Shown: positions 27,271 through 35,946, numbered from the stretch's first letter. The stretch: 61,900 nucleotides of DNA from Nitrospirae bacterium JdFR-86 (GCA_002011815.1 MTOV01000002.1:275238-337137), one strand, 5' to 3'. Notes: generated from the letters alone by a model not told the origin. A program made the numbers and translations.

Positions 27271-27765
27271 CTACCTGAAAAGGTTATCTATATCTTCTTC
27301 ACTTATCTCCGCAAAGGGAGACTCTTCGATCTTGCTTTCGAGTTTTTCCTTTTTCGCCTTGCTTTCTATTTCATCAAATATCTTGGCGAGGCTCTCTGTC
27401 GCCTTTTTTACTCTGAGCCTCACCAAACCTATAGAAGACCTGTGGTCAAAGATTACAACAAGTATTACACGCTGTCCCACAAGGGAGATATGAATGTTAT
27501 CTTTTTCTCCCTCGTGGAAAAGAATCGTGAATTCTTTTTCGCCAAGAAGCTTTGCTATACCGCCTGTGGCGGCTATATTGCCTGCTGTAAGAGATGCCAG
27601 CGAGGTGGTATCCACGTTCTGAGTTTCGCCTGCTGATGCTATGAGCTGACCGTTCTTGTCAACGAGAAACACTACTGTTGCATTCGTCTGCTTATACAGC
27701 TTCTGCAGCTCACTGTCTATTCGGTTGAACTCCTCTTCATACATTACCAGGTCAGAGCCTGTCAT
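27271..27765 (-). CDS. mglB: MglB-type roadblock/LC7 protein
   Basis: A 164-residue protein with one roadblock/LC7 domain (about residues 10-125: 'ELQKLYKQTNATVVFLVDKNGQLIASAGE', 'GGIAKLLGEKEFTILFHEG', 'GQRVILVVIFDHRSSIGLVRLRV'). MglB is the GTPase-activating partner of MglA. The C-terminal tail is charged and probably flexible. The start at 27765 is only 1 bp after the porB stop; an internal ATG at 27744 is an alternative. Confidence 0.93.
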   Translation of the reverse strand: MTGSDLVMYEEEFNRIDSELQKLYKQTNATVVFLVDKNGQLIASAGETQNVDTTSLASLTAGNIAATGGIAKLLGEKEFTILFHEGEKDNIHISLVGQRVILVVIFDHRSSIGLVRLRVKKATESLAKIFDEIESKAKKEKLESKIEESPFAEISEEDIDNLFR

Positions 27766-27766
27766 C

Positions 27767-28702
27767 TTACTTCTCCGTGGAAGACTCCTTGTTAAGCCTT
27801 TCCCACTCCATATCTATGTCTTCCTGAAGCTGTTTAAGCAAGTGTTCGTTTCCAGGAGCAAACATGTGTTTGAACCTTCCCTGAGGCTTTAAAAACTCTT
27901 CAAGGGGCTTCTTCTCTTTTGGCTTGAACGTTATTCTTGTAACTCCGTTTTCTATCTCATACAACGGCCAGTAACATGTCTCCACAGCGAGTTTGCTCAG
28001 TGCAATGGCATCGTCGGTTTTTGACCGCCATCCCCTGTTGCACGGAGACAGAATATTTATAAATGCAGGGCCATCCACATCAAGAGCCTTTCTTACTTTT
28101 TTCATAAGATCCAGCCAGTGGCTTGGAGATGCCTGTGCAACATACGGGATATTGTGAGCTGCCATTATTCTTGTGAGGTCTTTTCTTCTCTGTATCTTGC
28201 CCAGGACAACGCTTCCCACCGGACTGGTGGTAGTGTCCGCACCGCGCGGGGTTGCGCTTGAGCGCTGTATGCCGGTGTTCATATACGCACCGTTGTCATA
28301 GCATATATATACCATATCGTGCCCGCGCTCCATTGCACCGGAAAGGCTCTGGAAGCCGATATCATAAGTGCCGCCGTCGCCTCCAAAGGCTATGAACTTT
28401 ACCTTCTCGGTTATCTTACCTTTTTTCTTCCATGCCCTGTACATGGTCTCAACACCTGAGATCGTGGCAGCTGCGTTCTCAAATGCACTGTGTATCCAGG
28501 GAATTTTCCATGCCGTGTACTCTGAAATACAGGTAGAGACTTCAAGACAGCCTGTTGCATTTGACGCTACCAACGGATACTCGGATGCCATAAGCACCAT
28601 CTTGACGACGATAGGTGCACCACAGCCGGCACACATCCTGTGCCCGTGGGTCAGAAGGTCAGGTTTCTTAGAAAGCTCCTTAAGTTTTAATGGTGTTGCC
28701 AT
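27767..28702 (-). CDS. porB: 2-oxoacid (pyruvate):ferredoxin oxidoreductase, beta subunit
   Basis: The thiamine-diphosphate subunit of the four-subunit enzyme that oxidises pyruvate to acetyl-CoA and CO2 with ferredoxin, or runs in reverse. The 311-residue protein has 'GHRMCAGCGAPIVVK' (cluster cysteines near 24-27), 'SNATGCLEVST', TPP/metal motif 'AFGGDGGTYDIGFQSLSGA', and 'NNGAYMNTG'-like 'YDNGAYMNTGIQRSSATP'. The tail 'FKPKEKKPLEEFLKPQGRFKHM' is typical of PorB. Last por gene, 1 bp before mglB. Confidence 0.96.
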   Translation of the reverse strand: MATPLKLKELSKKPDLLTHGHRMCAGCGAPIVVKMVLMASEYPLVASNATGCLEVSTCISEYTAWKIPWIHSAFENAAATISGVETMYRAWKKKGKITEKVKFIAFGGDGGTYDIGFQSLSGAMERGHDMVYICYDNGAYMNTGIQRSSATPRGADTTTSPVGSVVLGKIQRRKDLTRIMAAHNIPYVAQASPSHWLDLMKKVRKALDVDGPAFINILSPCNRGWRSKTDDAIALSKLAVETCYWPLYEIENGVTRITFKPKEKKPLEEFLKPQGRFKHMFAPGNEHLLKQLQEDIDMEWERLNKESSTEK

Positions 28703-28703
28703 A

Positions 28704-29882
28704 TTACTGTCTCACTCCTATGTATTCTTTTATTGTCTTGATACTTCCGCCGGAGGCTATCTCATTGAGTTCATTAAAGACTGCCTCTGCATGCTCCGGT
28801 AAAAAGTCTCTTCCACCAAGACCGTATATCTTGTTAATCAGTGCCGGTCCCTTCCCGTTCTGATAAAGGGCTGAGCTTACCTCCAGGAATACAGGTCCAT
28901 AGCCGCCGAAAGAATCAGCCCTGTCCATAACGCATACAGCCTTAAGGTGCTCCAATGCCTGAGCGACTTCCTCGTATGGGAACGGTCTGAAGAGTCTTGG
29001 CTTGAGGAGACCGGCTTTTATGCCTTTGTCCCTTACTGCATCAACCACATCTTTTGCAGTGCCTGCGGCAGAACCAAGTATCACAAGGGCGACTTCTGCA
29101 TCCTCAAGCCTGTATGTCTCGAAAAGACCATATTTCCTTCCGCTTATCTTTTCGAACTCTTCTGCCACGTTTAAGACCACGTTCTTGACCCTGCCCATTA
29201 TCTCATGCTGAAGCCTCTTGTATTCGTGATAAAGGTCAGGCAGTATCAGCGGACCATAACTCTTTGGCTTTTTCAGGTCAAGCAGCGGGTATGCATCCTG
29301 GTACTCTCCGACAAAGGATTTAACAACCTCATCCTCAAGGTATTCCATGGTTTCAATAGAATGGCTGATGATAAAGCCGTCCATATTAATCATGACAGGC
29401 AGCCTTATTTCCGGATGCTCTCCGATTCTGAACGCCTGTATGGTATTGTCATAGGCTTCCTGTGCGTTTTCCGACCAGAGCTGTATCCAGCCGGAGTCTC
29501 TTGCGCCCATTGCATCTGAATGGTCTCCGTGTATATTAAGCGGTGCGGAAAGTGCCCTGTTTACTACAGGCATAATGATAGGGAGACTGTCTCCAGCAGC
29601 TATAAACAGCATTTCCCACATGAGGGCAAGACCCTGTGACGATGTTGCGGTTATAACCCTTCCGCCTGCCGCTGCCGCACCGATGCAGGCAGACATTGCA
29701 CTGTGCTCGCTTTCGACCAGAATAATCTCTGTGTCCACCTGTCCGTTTGAGACAAAGCTCGCAAACCTCTGCATCATATCCGTCTGAGGGGTTATAGGGT
29801 ATGCCGCACATACATCAGGATTAACCTGCCTGAGGGCATTTGCAACCGCCTCATTACCTGTTACTGCAACTGGTTTTGGCAT
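28704..29882 (-). CDS. porA: 2-oxoacid (pyruvate):ferredoxin oxidoreductase, alpha subunit
   Basis: A 392-residue alpha subunit. The N-terminal pyrimidine-binding domain starts 'AVTGNEAVANALRQVNPDVCAAYPITPQTDMMQ', with 'EHSAMSACIGAAAAGGRVITATSSQGLALMWE', and the domain II region 'GPLILPDLYHEYK' and C-terminal part 'VVLGSAAGTAKDVVDAVRDKG'-like 'VILGSAAGTAKDVVDAV' follow. The enzyme acts in the cytoplasm and supplies reduced ferredoxin. Order gamma-delta-alpha-beta with tiny gaps indicates one transcript. Confidence 0.96.
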   Translation of the reverse strand: MPKPVAVTGNEAVANALRQVNPDVCAAYPITPQTDMMQRFASFVSNGQVDTEIILVESEHSAMSACIGAAAAGGRVITATSSQGLALMWEMLFIAAGDSLPIIMPVVNRALSAPLNIHGDHSDAMGARDSGWIQLWSENAQEAYDNTIQAFRIGEHPEIRLPVMINMDGFIISHSIETMEYLEDEVVKSFVGEYQDAYPLLDLKKPKSYGPLILPDLYHEYKRLQHEIMGRVKNVVLNVAEEFEKISGRKYGLFETYRLEDAEVALVILGSAAGTAKDVVDAVRDKGIKAGLLKPRLFRPFPYEEVAQALEHLKAVCVMDRADSFGGYGPVFLEVSSALYQNGKGPALINKIYGLGGRDFLPEHAEAVFNELNEIASGGSIKTIKEYIGVRQ

Positions 29883-30169
29883 TATTTCCCCTCCTCAACC
29901 ATAACTATTGCCTTTTTGCCTTTTTTGCCCGGGCACTCTCTGGCACAGATGCCGCAGCCTTTGCAGTAGTCGTAATCAAAGCCTGTCATCTTACCGTCCT
30001 CGGTCTTTACAGCCATATCAGGACAGTATATCCAGCAGAAAAGGCAGTGGATACAGTTTTCCTCTGTCCACTGCGGCCTGAAGGCTCTCCATGAGCCTGT
30101 CTTAAACTGAACGGCATTGCCTGCATCAAGTATAATAGCGCCGGGCACAAGTTCATTCCATTTCTTCAC
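29882..30169 (-). CDS. porD: 2-oxoacid (pyruvate):ferredoxin oxidoreductase, delta (ferredoxin) subunit
   Basis: A 95-residue subunit with two [4Fe-4S] motifs: 'CIHCLFCWIYCPD' and 'CKGCGICARECPG'. They shuttle electrons from the TPP site to soluble ferredoxin. It overlaps porG by ATGA and shares a base with porA's start. Length and motif spacing are normal for archaeal-type PorD. Confidence 0.95.
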   Translation of the reverse strand: MKKWNELVPGAIILDAGNAVQFKTGSWRAFRPQWTEENCIHCLFCWIYCPDMAVKTEDGKMTGFDYDYCKGCGICARECPGKKGKKAIVMVEEGK

Positions 30170-30741
30170 CCTTCTTTTACCTCCTCATAACCTCTTCTTA
30201 CTGCTTCAAGGTTACCGTCAATTATCTTCTGCGAAAACTTCTTGCCAAAGCTCTTTTTGACGTCCTCGAGCAGATGCTCAAGACTGACCAGACCCGTTGC
30301 CTTGATTACGGCTCCAAGCATAGGAGAATTGGGAAGCGCCCTGCCTATGCAATCTATCGCTATTGTCGTAGCATCCACTGTAAAGACTTTCTGCTTCGGT
30401 GTGGCTTTGAGCTTAGCCCTTAACTCTTCCGGCTTCTTTGAGGTGTTGACAATAAAAATAGCATCCTCTGTAGCACCTTCTGTGACATCGATTGCATCAA
30501 GCAGAGTGGCATCCACCACGCTTATGACCTGAGGCTTGAGAACCGGACAGTGAAGCCTTAGCTCTTTGGAGCTGACCCTGTTGTAAGCCCTGAGCGGTGC
30601 TCCTGCCCTTTCAGGTCCGTATTCAGGGAACGCCTGCACATATCTGCCACCACTAAGACAGGCATCAGCAAGAACCTTTGCTGCGGTTACAGTGCCCTGT
30701 CCTCCCCTTCCATGCCATCTTATTTCGACAAGTTCAGACAT
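30166..30741 (-). CDS. porG: 2-oxoacid (pyruvate):ferredoxin oxidoreductase, gamma subunit
   Basis: A 191-residue gamma subunit starting 'MSELVEIRWHGRGGQGTVTAAKVLADACLSGG', the family hallmark, with 'FPEYGPERAGAPLRAYNRVS' and 'LPNSPMLGAVIKATGLVSLEHL'. First gene of porGDAB-mglBA-moaA. An AGGAGG ribosome site precedes the ATG by 10 nt and a good promoter lies just upstream. Confidence 0.96.
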   Translation of the reverse strand: MSELVEIRWHGRGGQGTVTAAKVLADACLSGGRYVQAFPEYGPERAGAPLRAYNRVSSKELRLHCPVLKPQVISVVDATLLDAIDVTEGATEDAIFIVNTSKKPEELRAKLKATPKQKVFTVDATTIAIDCIGRALPNSPMLGAVIKATGLVSLEHLLEDVKKSFGKKFSQKIIDGNLEAVRRGYEEVKEG

Positions 30742-30766
30742 CAGATTAAAACCTCCTGAAGCTTTA

Positions 30767-30795
30767 ATTGTAGTATATTAATCATTATTTTTCAA
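30767..30795 (-). promoter_or_regulatory. Promoter of the por operon
   Basis: On the minus strand TTGAAA (30795-30790), 17 bp, then TACAAT (30772-30767). The predicted start near 30760 gives a leader of about 18 nt that holds the AGGAGG ribosome site (30757-30752) of porG. Confidence 0.75.
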
Positions 30796-30818
30796 CTTGT
30801 TTCGCAAATCCAGACTAT

Positions 30819-32261
30819 CTAAAACCCGTATTCCTTCCACCTGTCATCCACGAGCTTCTTAATCTCAGGCGACATCACTATGTCCGGAGGCCACTGCCTT
30901 TTAAACCCTTCAGAGGGTAGTTTTTTGGTCGCATCTATCCCGAGTTTTCCGCCGTATGCAGGAATCTCCGAAGCATGTTCAAGAACATCAAGCGGACCTT
31001 CAAGAATAACGACATCCCTCTTAGGGTCAACATTGTTTCCAATCCTCCAGACCACTTCTGAAAGATTCTGCACATCAACCCATTTGTCCACAACAACAAT
31101 CATCTTTGTAAAGCTCATCTGTCCCATGCCCCAGAGGGCATACATGACTTTTCTTGCATGTCCTGGATATCGTTTATCTATAGAAACTATAGCTATATTA
31201 TGGAAAACGCCTTCAAGCGGAAGATTCATATCAACCACTTCCGGAAGCTGTTTCTTAAGAAGCGGAAGGAATATCCTTTCTGTAGCCTTTGCGATGTAGC
31301 AGTCTTCCATCGGTGGTTTGCCCACGATGGTCGCAGGATATATGGCATCTTTTCTCATAGTTATACATGTAATGTGAAACACAGGGAAATCATCTACAAG
31401 CGAGTAATAACCGGTGTGGTCTCCGAAAGGACCTTCTTTTCTTCTTTCGCCAGGCTCGCAGTAGCCTTCAAGAACTATCTCGGAATTGGCAGGGACTTCA
31501 AGCGGGACTGTCTCGCACTTAACCATCTCTACCGGTGATTTTCTTAAGAATCCTGCAAGGAGCATTTCATCTACATCAGGTGGAAGAGGTGCTGTAGAGG
31601 AATACATCACAGCCGGGTCTGAGCCTATTGCCACTGCCACTGGAAGCCTCTGCCCAAGTGCTTCCGCCTTCCTGTAATGCGCTGCACCGTCTTTGTGCAT
31701 GTGCCAGTGCATACCTGTAGTCCTTGAATCATAGACCTGCATCCTGTACATCCCGCAGTTTCTCGCACCTGTCTCAGGGTCTTTTGTAAACACCATGGGA
31801 AGAGTTATGAACCTGCCGCCGTCCTCAGGCCAGGTCTTGAGAATAGGAAATACATCAAGAGAAGGATTGTCCTTTATTATAACCTCCTTGCATGGACCAC
31901 TCTTTACATATTTGGGCAGGAAATCAGCCAGCTTCTTCAGCTTGGGAAGAGCCTTGAGTTTTTCTATTATGCTGGTCGGGATGTCAGGCTCAAGGAACTC
32001 AAGAATCTCTTTGCCTATGTCATCAAGGCTTTCGACTTCAAGGGCAAGCTTCATCCTCTCGTAAGAGCCGAAAAGGTTTACAACACACGGGACGCTTGAG
32101 CCTTTGGGCCTTTCAAAAAGAAGTGCCGGTCCTTCCTGTTTCACGACCCTGTCGTTTATCTCTGCTATCTCAAGCACAGGGTCTACTTCAACAGATATCC
32201 TCTTAAGGAGTCCCCTGTCTTCAAGAACCTTTATAAACTCTCTTAAATCCCTGTAAGCCAT
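30819..32261 (-). CDS. ubiD: UbiD-family decarboxylase
   Basis: A 480-residue prenylated-FMN-dependent (de)carboxylase. It has the usual opening 'YRDLREFIKVLEDRGLLKRI', 'FGDHTGYYS', and 'PMEDCYIAKATERIFLPLLKKQLPEVVDM', 'IDKRYPGHARKVMYALWGMGQMSFTK', and C-terminal 'GIDATKKLPSEGF'. Close in layout to UbiD proteins of quinone synthesis; in an anaerobe a role in menaquinone/futalosine-derived precursor decarboxylation is likely. No UbiX (cofactor maker) is near. Monocistronic by position. Confidence 0.93.
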   Translation of the reverse strand: MAYRDLREFIKVLEDRGLLKRISVEVDPVLEIAEINDRVVKQEGPALLFERPKGSSVPCVVNLFGSYERMKLALEVESLDDIGKEILEFLEPDIPTSIIEKLKALPKLKKLADFLPKYVKSGPCKEVIIKDNPSLDVFPILKTWPEDGGRFITLPMVFTKDPETGARNCGMYRMQVYDSRTTGMHWHMHKDGAAHYRKAEALGQRLPVAVAIGSDPAVMYSSTAPLPPDVDEMLLAGFLRKSPVEMVKCETVPLEVPANSEIVLEGYCEPGERRKEGPFGDHTGYYSLVDDFPVFHITCITMRKDAIYPATIVGKPPMEDCYIAKATERIFLPLLKKQLPEVVDMNLPLEGVFHNIAIVSIDKRYPGHARKVMYALWGMGQMSFTKMIVVVDKWVDVQNLSEVVWRIGNNVDPKRDVVILEGPLDVLEHASEIPAYGGKLGIDATKKLPSEGFKRQWPPDIVMSPEIKKLVDDRWKEYGF

Positions 32262-32432
32262 AACCTTTTATTCTCCTCTGATATGTCCAAAAGTATATCA
32301 TATTCCACATCTCCCTTTCTTACCCTGCATGACAGCAGGAACCAGTAAGCCCCTGCCACCTGAAACAATTTGTATTAGCCGTTCTGAAAGTTTTATCATA
32401 TTCCCTGGCAATAAAACATTCAGGAGGCTTAT

Positions 32433-33365
32433 ATCAAGCTCTATATCCTAAAGAGGCTTTTTCTTCTCATCCCGCTTTTATTCGGGATAACCCTTCTTAC
32501 ATTCTCACTTACGAAAGCCCTTCCTGGAGACCCTGTGTTTGGAATGGTTGGCAAAAGGGCAAGCCCTGAAGTTATAGAAAACCTGAGAAAACAAATCGGA
32601 AGCGACAAAAGCATACTCCGCCAGTATGTAGGCTATGTAGGACTTCTCATACGCGGAGAATTCGGACGTTCTTATTACACAAACAGAAAAGTCATGGACG
32701 ACCTGATTCTGAAATTCCCCAACACCATGAAGCTTGCACTTGGAGCAATGCTCATAGCCACACCCATAGGTGTGCTTCTGGGTTTTATAGCTGCTTACCG
32801 GAGAGGAACATATCTGGACAGGCTAATCACCACTGTCTCAGTGGTAGGCATAAGCGTACCTGTGTTCTGGATAGGACTTGTCATCATGCTTATTGTGAGC
32901 TTTAAGCTGAGGCTTTTGCCTCCGTCTGGAACAGGTGACATAAGGTTTCTTGTTCTTCCTGCTGTCACCCTTGCCTTGCCTGCAGTGGCAACACTTGCAA
33001 GAGTTTCCAGAACATCTGTCATTGAAATACTCGATATGCCTTTCCTGCAAGCTGTAAAGGCAAAGGGATTAAAAAAGTGGAGAATAAACATTGTCCACAT
33101 TCTGAAGAACGCACTTATTCCCATTGTCACAGTGATAGGACTGGACTTCGGAAGCTACTTAAACGGTGCAGTGCTTACTGAAACCATCTTTGGCTGGGAC
33201 GGCATCGGCAGGTTCGCAATGGAAGGGATTATAAAGCGGGACTACCCTGTTGTCATGGGCACGATAATCACAGGCACAGTCGTGTTCGTGCTTATAAACC
33301 TGATTGTGGATATCACTTATCAGTATCTTGACCCAAGGGTAAGACTCTATGCGCGAAAAAGATAG
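32433..33365 (+). CDS. DppB-type ABC transporter permease (probable ATC start)
   Basis: A peptide/nickel-type permease with about 310 residues. No ATG, GTG or TTG occurs in frame between the upstream stop TAA (32412) and GTG 32535, yet the family's N-terminal helix is clearly encoded upstream of that GTG: 'KLYILKRLFLLIPLLFGITL' continuing to 'KALPGDPV'. A perfect AGGAGG (32422-32427) sits 5 nt before ATC 32433, so ATC is the best start. C-terminal domain has the permease loop 'VSRTSVIEILDMPFLQAVKAKGLKKW', which contacts the ATPase. A TTGTAT-18-TATCAT promoter is possible at 32370-32399. Followed by dppC-like gene after 9 bp; no binding protein or ATPase nearby. Confidence 0.85.
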   Translation: MKLYILKRLFLLIPLLFGITLLTFSLTKALPGDPVFGMVGKRASPEVIENLRKQIGSDKSILRQYVGYVGLLIRGEFGRSYYTNRKVMDDLILKFPNTMKLALGAMLIATPIGVLLGFIAAYRRGTYLDRLITTVSVVGISVPVFWIGLVIMLIVSFKLRLLPPSGTGDIRFLVLPAVTLALPAVATLARVSRTSVIEILDMPFLQAVKAKGLKKWRINIVHILKNALIPIVTVIGLDFGSYLNGAVLTETIFGWDGIGRFAMEGIIKRDYPVVMGTIITGTVVFVLINLIVDITYQYLDPRVRLYARKR

Positions 33366-33374
33366 GATTTAAAT

Positions 33375-34181
33375 ATGACAGCAAGAGGCAAAATAGCCAT
33401 ACTTGTAATAGTAGTGATATTTGGGCTGTCGGTGTTTTCATCATACATAACGCCTTACGAGCCGGACGCCATAAATCTGGACAGTCTTAAAGAGCCTCCG
33501 AGCCTGAGTCATCCCTTTGGCACAGACCAGAAAGGAAGAGATATTCTTGCACGTGTACTCTACGGTGGAAGAATCTCAATCGGGGTCGCATTGCTTGCTG
33601 CTGTCCTGTCAATGAGCGTAGGACTGATAATCGGTTTGCTTTCAGGCTATTACGGTGGAAAATTTGATACAGCAGTCATGGCGCTTGTTGACCTTGTTTT
33701 ATCCTTTCCATCGCTTCTGCTTGCCATAGGCATATCAATCATCCTGCCGCCGGGCATTTACACGGTAATGATAGCCATAGCAGCAGTAGGCTGGGCTTCT
33801 TTTGCAAGGCTCATAAGAGGGCATGTGCTTTCACTCCGTGAATCCCCTTTCATTGATGCGGCAAAAGCAATAGGATGCAGTCACGGAAGAATACTCTTTG
33901 TCCACCTTCTGCCTCAGTGCATTCCGCTTGCCCTTGTAATGACCGGCTTGAAAATAGGCGGGTATATCCTGACTGAGGCATCATTGAGCTTTCTTGGGCT
34001 TGGTGCTCAGCCGCCAACGGCAAGCTGGGGCTCTATGATTAGTGCAAGCAGGTCGTATCTTGTTTCAGCACCGTGGATGGTTCTTTTCCCTGGACTTGCA
34101 ATCGCAATTACAGCGCTGTCGTTTAATATCCTGGGGGATGTCCTGTCGGAAAGATACGGGAGCAGATTACAGACCCATTAG
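33375..34181 (+). CDS. DppC-type ABC transporter permease
   Basis: A 268-residue inner-membrane permease, partner of the upstream DppB-like gene. It has the DppC start helix, the conserved 'HPFGTDQKGRDILARVLYGGRISIGVALLAA', the ATPase-contact loop 'RLIRGHVLSLRESPFIDAAKAIGCSHGRILFVHLLP', and 'LTEASLSFLGLGAQPPTASWGSMI'. Substrate could be oligopeptide, nickel or another small compound. The rest of the transporter is not in the window. Its 3' end overlaps the convergent DksA-like gene by 15 bp. Confidence 0.93.
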   Translation: MTARGKIAILVIVVIFGLSVFSSYITPYEPDAINLDSLKEPPSLSHPFGTDQKGRDILARVLYGGRISIGVALLAAVLSMSVGLIIGLLSGYYGGKFDTAVMALVDLVLSFPSLLLAIGISIILPPGIYTVMIAIAAVGWASFARLIRGHVLSLRESPFIDAAKAIGCSHGRILFVHLLPQCIPLALVMTGLKIGGYILTEASLSFLGLGAQPPTASWGSMISASRSYLVSAPWMVLFPGLAIAITALSFNILGDVLSERYGSRLQTH

Positions 34182-34775
34182 TTTTTCTTCTTCTTCCTGT
34201 GCTGTCTTGCAGTCAATGCACATGGTGGTGACAGGTCTTGCCTCAAGCCTCTTTATATGAATCTCCTCTCCGCACACCTCGCATATGCCGAAGACACCAC
34301 TGTCAATCCTCTCCAAGGCATCGTCTATCTTTTTAAGAAGCCTCTGCTCTCTGCCTCTTAGCCTGAGCATGAAGTTTCTGTCTGTTTCGGCAGTTGCCTG
34401 ATCTCCAAGGTCAGGGAATATTGTCTGGTCAGGCAGGGAATTCATGGTGTTCTCCGCACCTGAAAGCAAATTCTCTCTCTGTTTGACAAGCTTCTTTCTT
34501 ATCTCAAGTATCTTCCGCTCTCTCAGAGACAAGCCTTTCTGTCTTGTCTTTGCCTTTGCGGTTGTCTTCTTTGCTGTTGGTGTTTTAGCGGTTTTGGTCT
34601 TTTTCGTGCTGGAAGGCTTTTTTGCCGGTTTCGTCTTGGTTTTTGTAGCTGACTTCTTTACAGTCTTAGTTGCACTTTTTACGACTTTTTTCTTGGTTGT
34701 CTTTTTTGTACCTGTCTTTTTTGCTGTTTTCTTAACAGCTTTTTTTGCTGCCTTTTTGGTTTTTTTCAAAGCCAT
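34167..34775 (-). CDS. DksA/TraR-type zinc-finger protein with lysine-rich tail
   Basis: A 202-residue protein in two parts. Residues 1-~80 are almost only Lys, Thr, Ala, Ser and Pro (many KKxxKK and AKKTTAK runs), like histone H1 tails. Residues ~83-200 are a DksA/TraR domain: a coiled coil ('SLRERKILEIRKKLVKQREN', then 'LRLRGREQRLLKKIDDALERIDSG') and a C4 zinc finger 'CEVCGE...CIDC'. DksA proteins enter the RNA polymerase secondary channel and tune transcription with ppGpp. The tail may bind DNA or RNA nonspecifically. Function inferred from domains. Confidence 0.9.
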   Translation of the reverse strand: MALKKTKKAAKKAVKKTAKKTGTKKTTKKKVVKSATKTVKKSATKTKTKPAKKPSSTKKTKTAKTPTAKKTTAKAKTRQKGLSLRERKILEIRKKLVKQRENLLSGAENTMNSLPDQTIFPDLGDQATAETDRNFMLRLRGREQRLLKKIDDALERIDSGVFGICEVCGEEIHIKRLEARPVTTMCIDCKTAQEEEEKLMGL

Positions 34776-34897
34776 AAACTACCCTCGAGATTTTTTACAA
34801 TAACAGAATGCCAGTATATTAGTCAAGGAAAAGGGAAATACAACGGCGGTTAAAAATCTTCTCACTCTTAAAGAAAGCTCAAACTGAAGTGCCGGAT

Positions 34898-35848
34898 TTA
34901 GTCTAATGGTTCACCATCTATCAAGTCTTCGTAAAACTGTCTGAGGTCAGGCAACTCTTTTTCAGCCATTATCTTCATAGCGCTTCTTGGATGTTCGTTC
35001 AGCACTCCTGTAATCATGTAAGGTATGTGGTAGCCCCATTCTATTTTTGCTTTCAGAGGGATAAGCAGTTCCTGAATCACTTCAAGAATCGGTCTTATAT
35101 CGAACTTCGGATTCTTAAGGAAAGAGAGCAAAAGCTCAAGAGGACAGTTACCTGCCCCTCTGCCCATACCGTAAAGAGTGGCATCCAGCCGGTTTATACC
35201 GCAAATAATCGCCTCTATTGTATTGGCAAATGCCAATTGCTGGTTGTTATGGGTATGAATGCCTATCTGTTTACCAGGCAAAGCCTCTATGTATTTCTTT
35301 GCCAGAGCACGTATCTGTTCAGAGTAAAGAGAACCAAAGCTGTCCACGAGATAAACAGTTGGGACATCGCTTTTTGAAAGGTCATTGAGCGCTTCGTCAA
35401 TATCCCTTTCTATAACCTTGGAGACAGCCATAAGGTTTATGGTCGTCTCATAACCTTTGTCCATGCAGTGGTGCGCAAGAGTTATGGCCTTGTCAACCTG
35501 ATTTGCATAGCACGCTACCCTAATCATGTGAAGGACGCTTTGGCTTTTTGGAGGTATATCCTCAGGTTCAACACGTCCTATATCAGCCATTGCAGAAAGT
35601 TTCATATCCGTCTCAACGCCGTCAATGACCCTCTTTATGTCATCGTCGTCACAGAACTTCCACTTTCCGTTCTCATGCCTTGAAAAGTACTTCTCAGAAG
35701 ACTTATACCCTATCTCCATATAATCAACGCCTGCTTTGGAAAGAGCAATAAAAACCTTTCTGACAAACTCATCGCTGAACTGCCACTTGTTAATCAAGCC
35801 GCCGTCACGAATAGTGCAGTCCAGAACTTTTATCTCAGGTCTATACAT
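34898..35848 (-). CDS. HMGL-like (4-hydroxy-2-oxovalerate-type) aldolase family protein
   Basis: A 316-residue TIM-barrel protein of the HMG-CoA-lyase-like superfamily: 'VLDCTIRDGGLINKWQFSDE' (start motif with metal ligand Asp), 'YLVDSFGSLYSEQIRALAKKY', 'IGIHTHNNQQLAFANTIEAI' (metal-binding HxH) and 'LDATLYGMGRGAGNCPLELLL'. Such proteins cleave or join carbon chains next to a ketone. It resembles 'aldolase catalytic domain-containing' proteins of unknown substrate. It is separated from the KDPG aldolase gene by a hairpin. Confidence 0.87.
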   Translation of the reverse strand: MYRPEIKVLDCTIRDGGLINKWQFSDEFVRKVFIALSKAGVDYMEIGYKSSEKYFSRHENGKWKFCDDDDIKRVIDGVETDMKLSAMADIGRVEPEDIPPKSQSVLHMIRVACYANQVDKAITLAHHCMDKGYETTINLMAVSKVIERDIDEALNDLSKSDVPTVYLVDSFGSLYSEQIRALAKKYIEALPGKQIGIHTHNNQQLAFANTIEAIICGINRLDATLYGMGRGAGNCPLELLLSFLKNPKFDIRPILEVIQELLIPLKAKIEWGYHIPYMITGVLNEHPRSAMKIMAEKELPDLRQFYEDLIDGEPLD

Positions 35849-35896
35849 ATTCCTCCGTCTCCATAGATTAATAAGTGTCTTTTACTATAACATTAT

Positions 35897-35936
35897 TTTA
35901 AAAAATAGTGTGGCTTACTTACTCTGATAAGCAAGC
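35897..35936 (-). terminator. Possible hairpin terminator/attenuator between two aldolase genes
   Basis: On the minus strand GCTTGCTTA (35936-35928) pairs with TAAGTAAGC (35921-35913), one G-T pair, loop of 6. A T-run follows 6-7 nt later. It could separate eda from the next gene or attenuate read-through. Confidence 0.45.
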
Positions 35937-35946
35937 AATGACGTGC

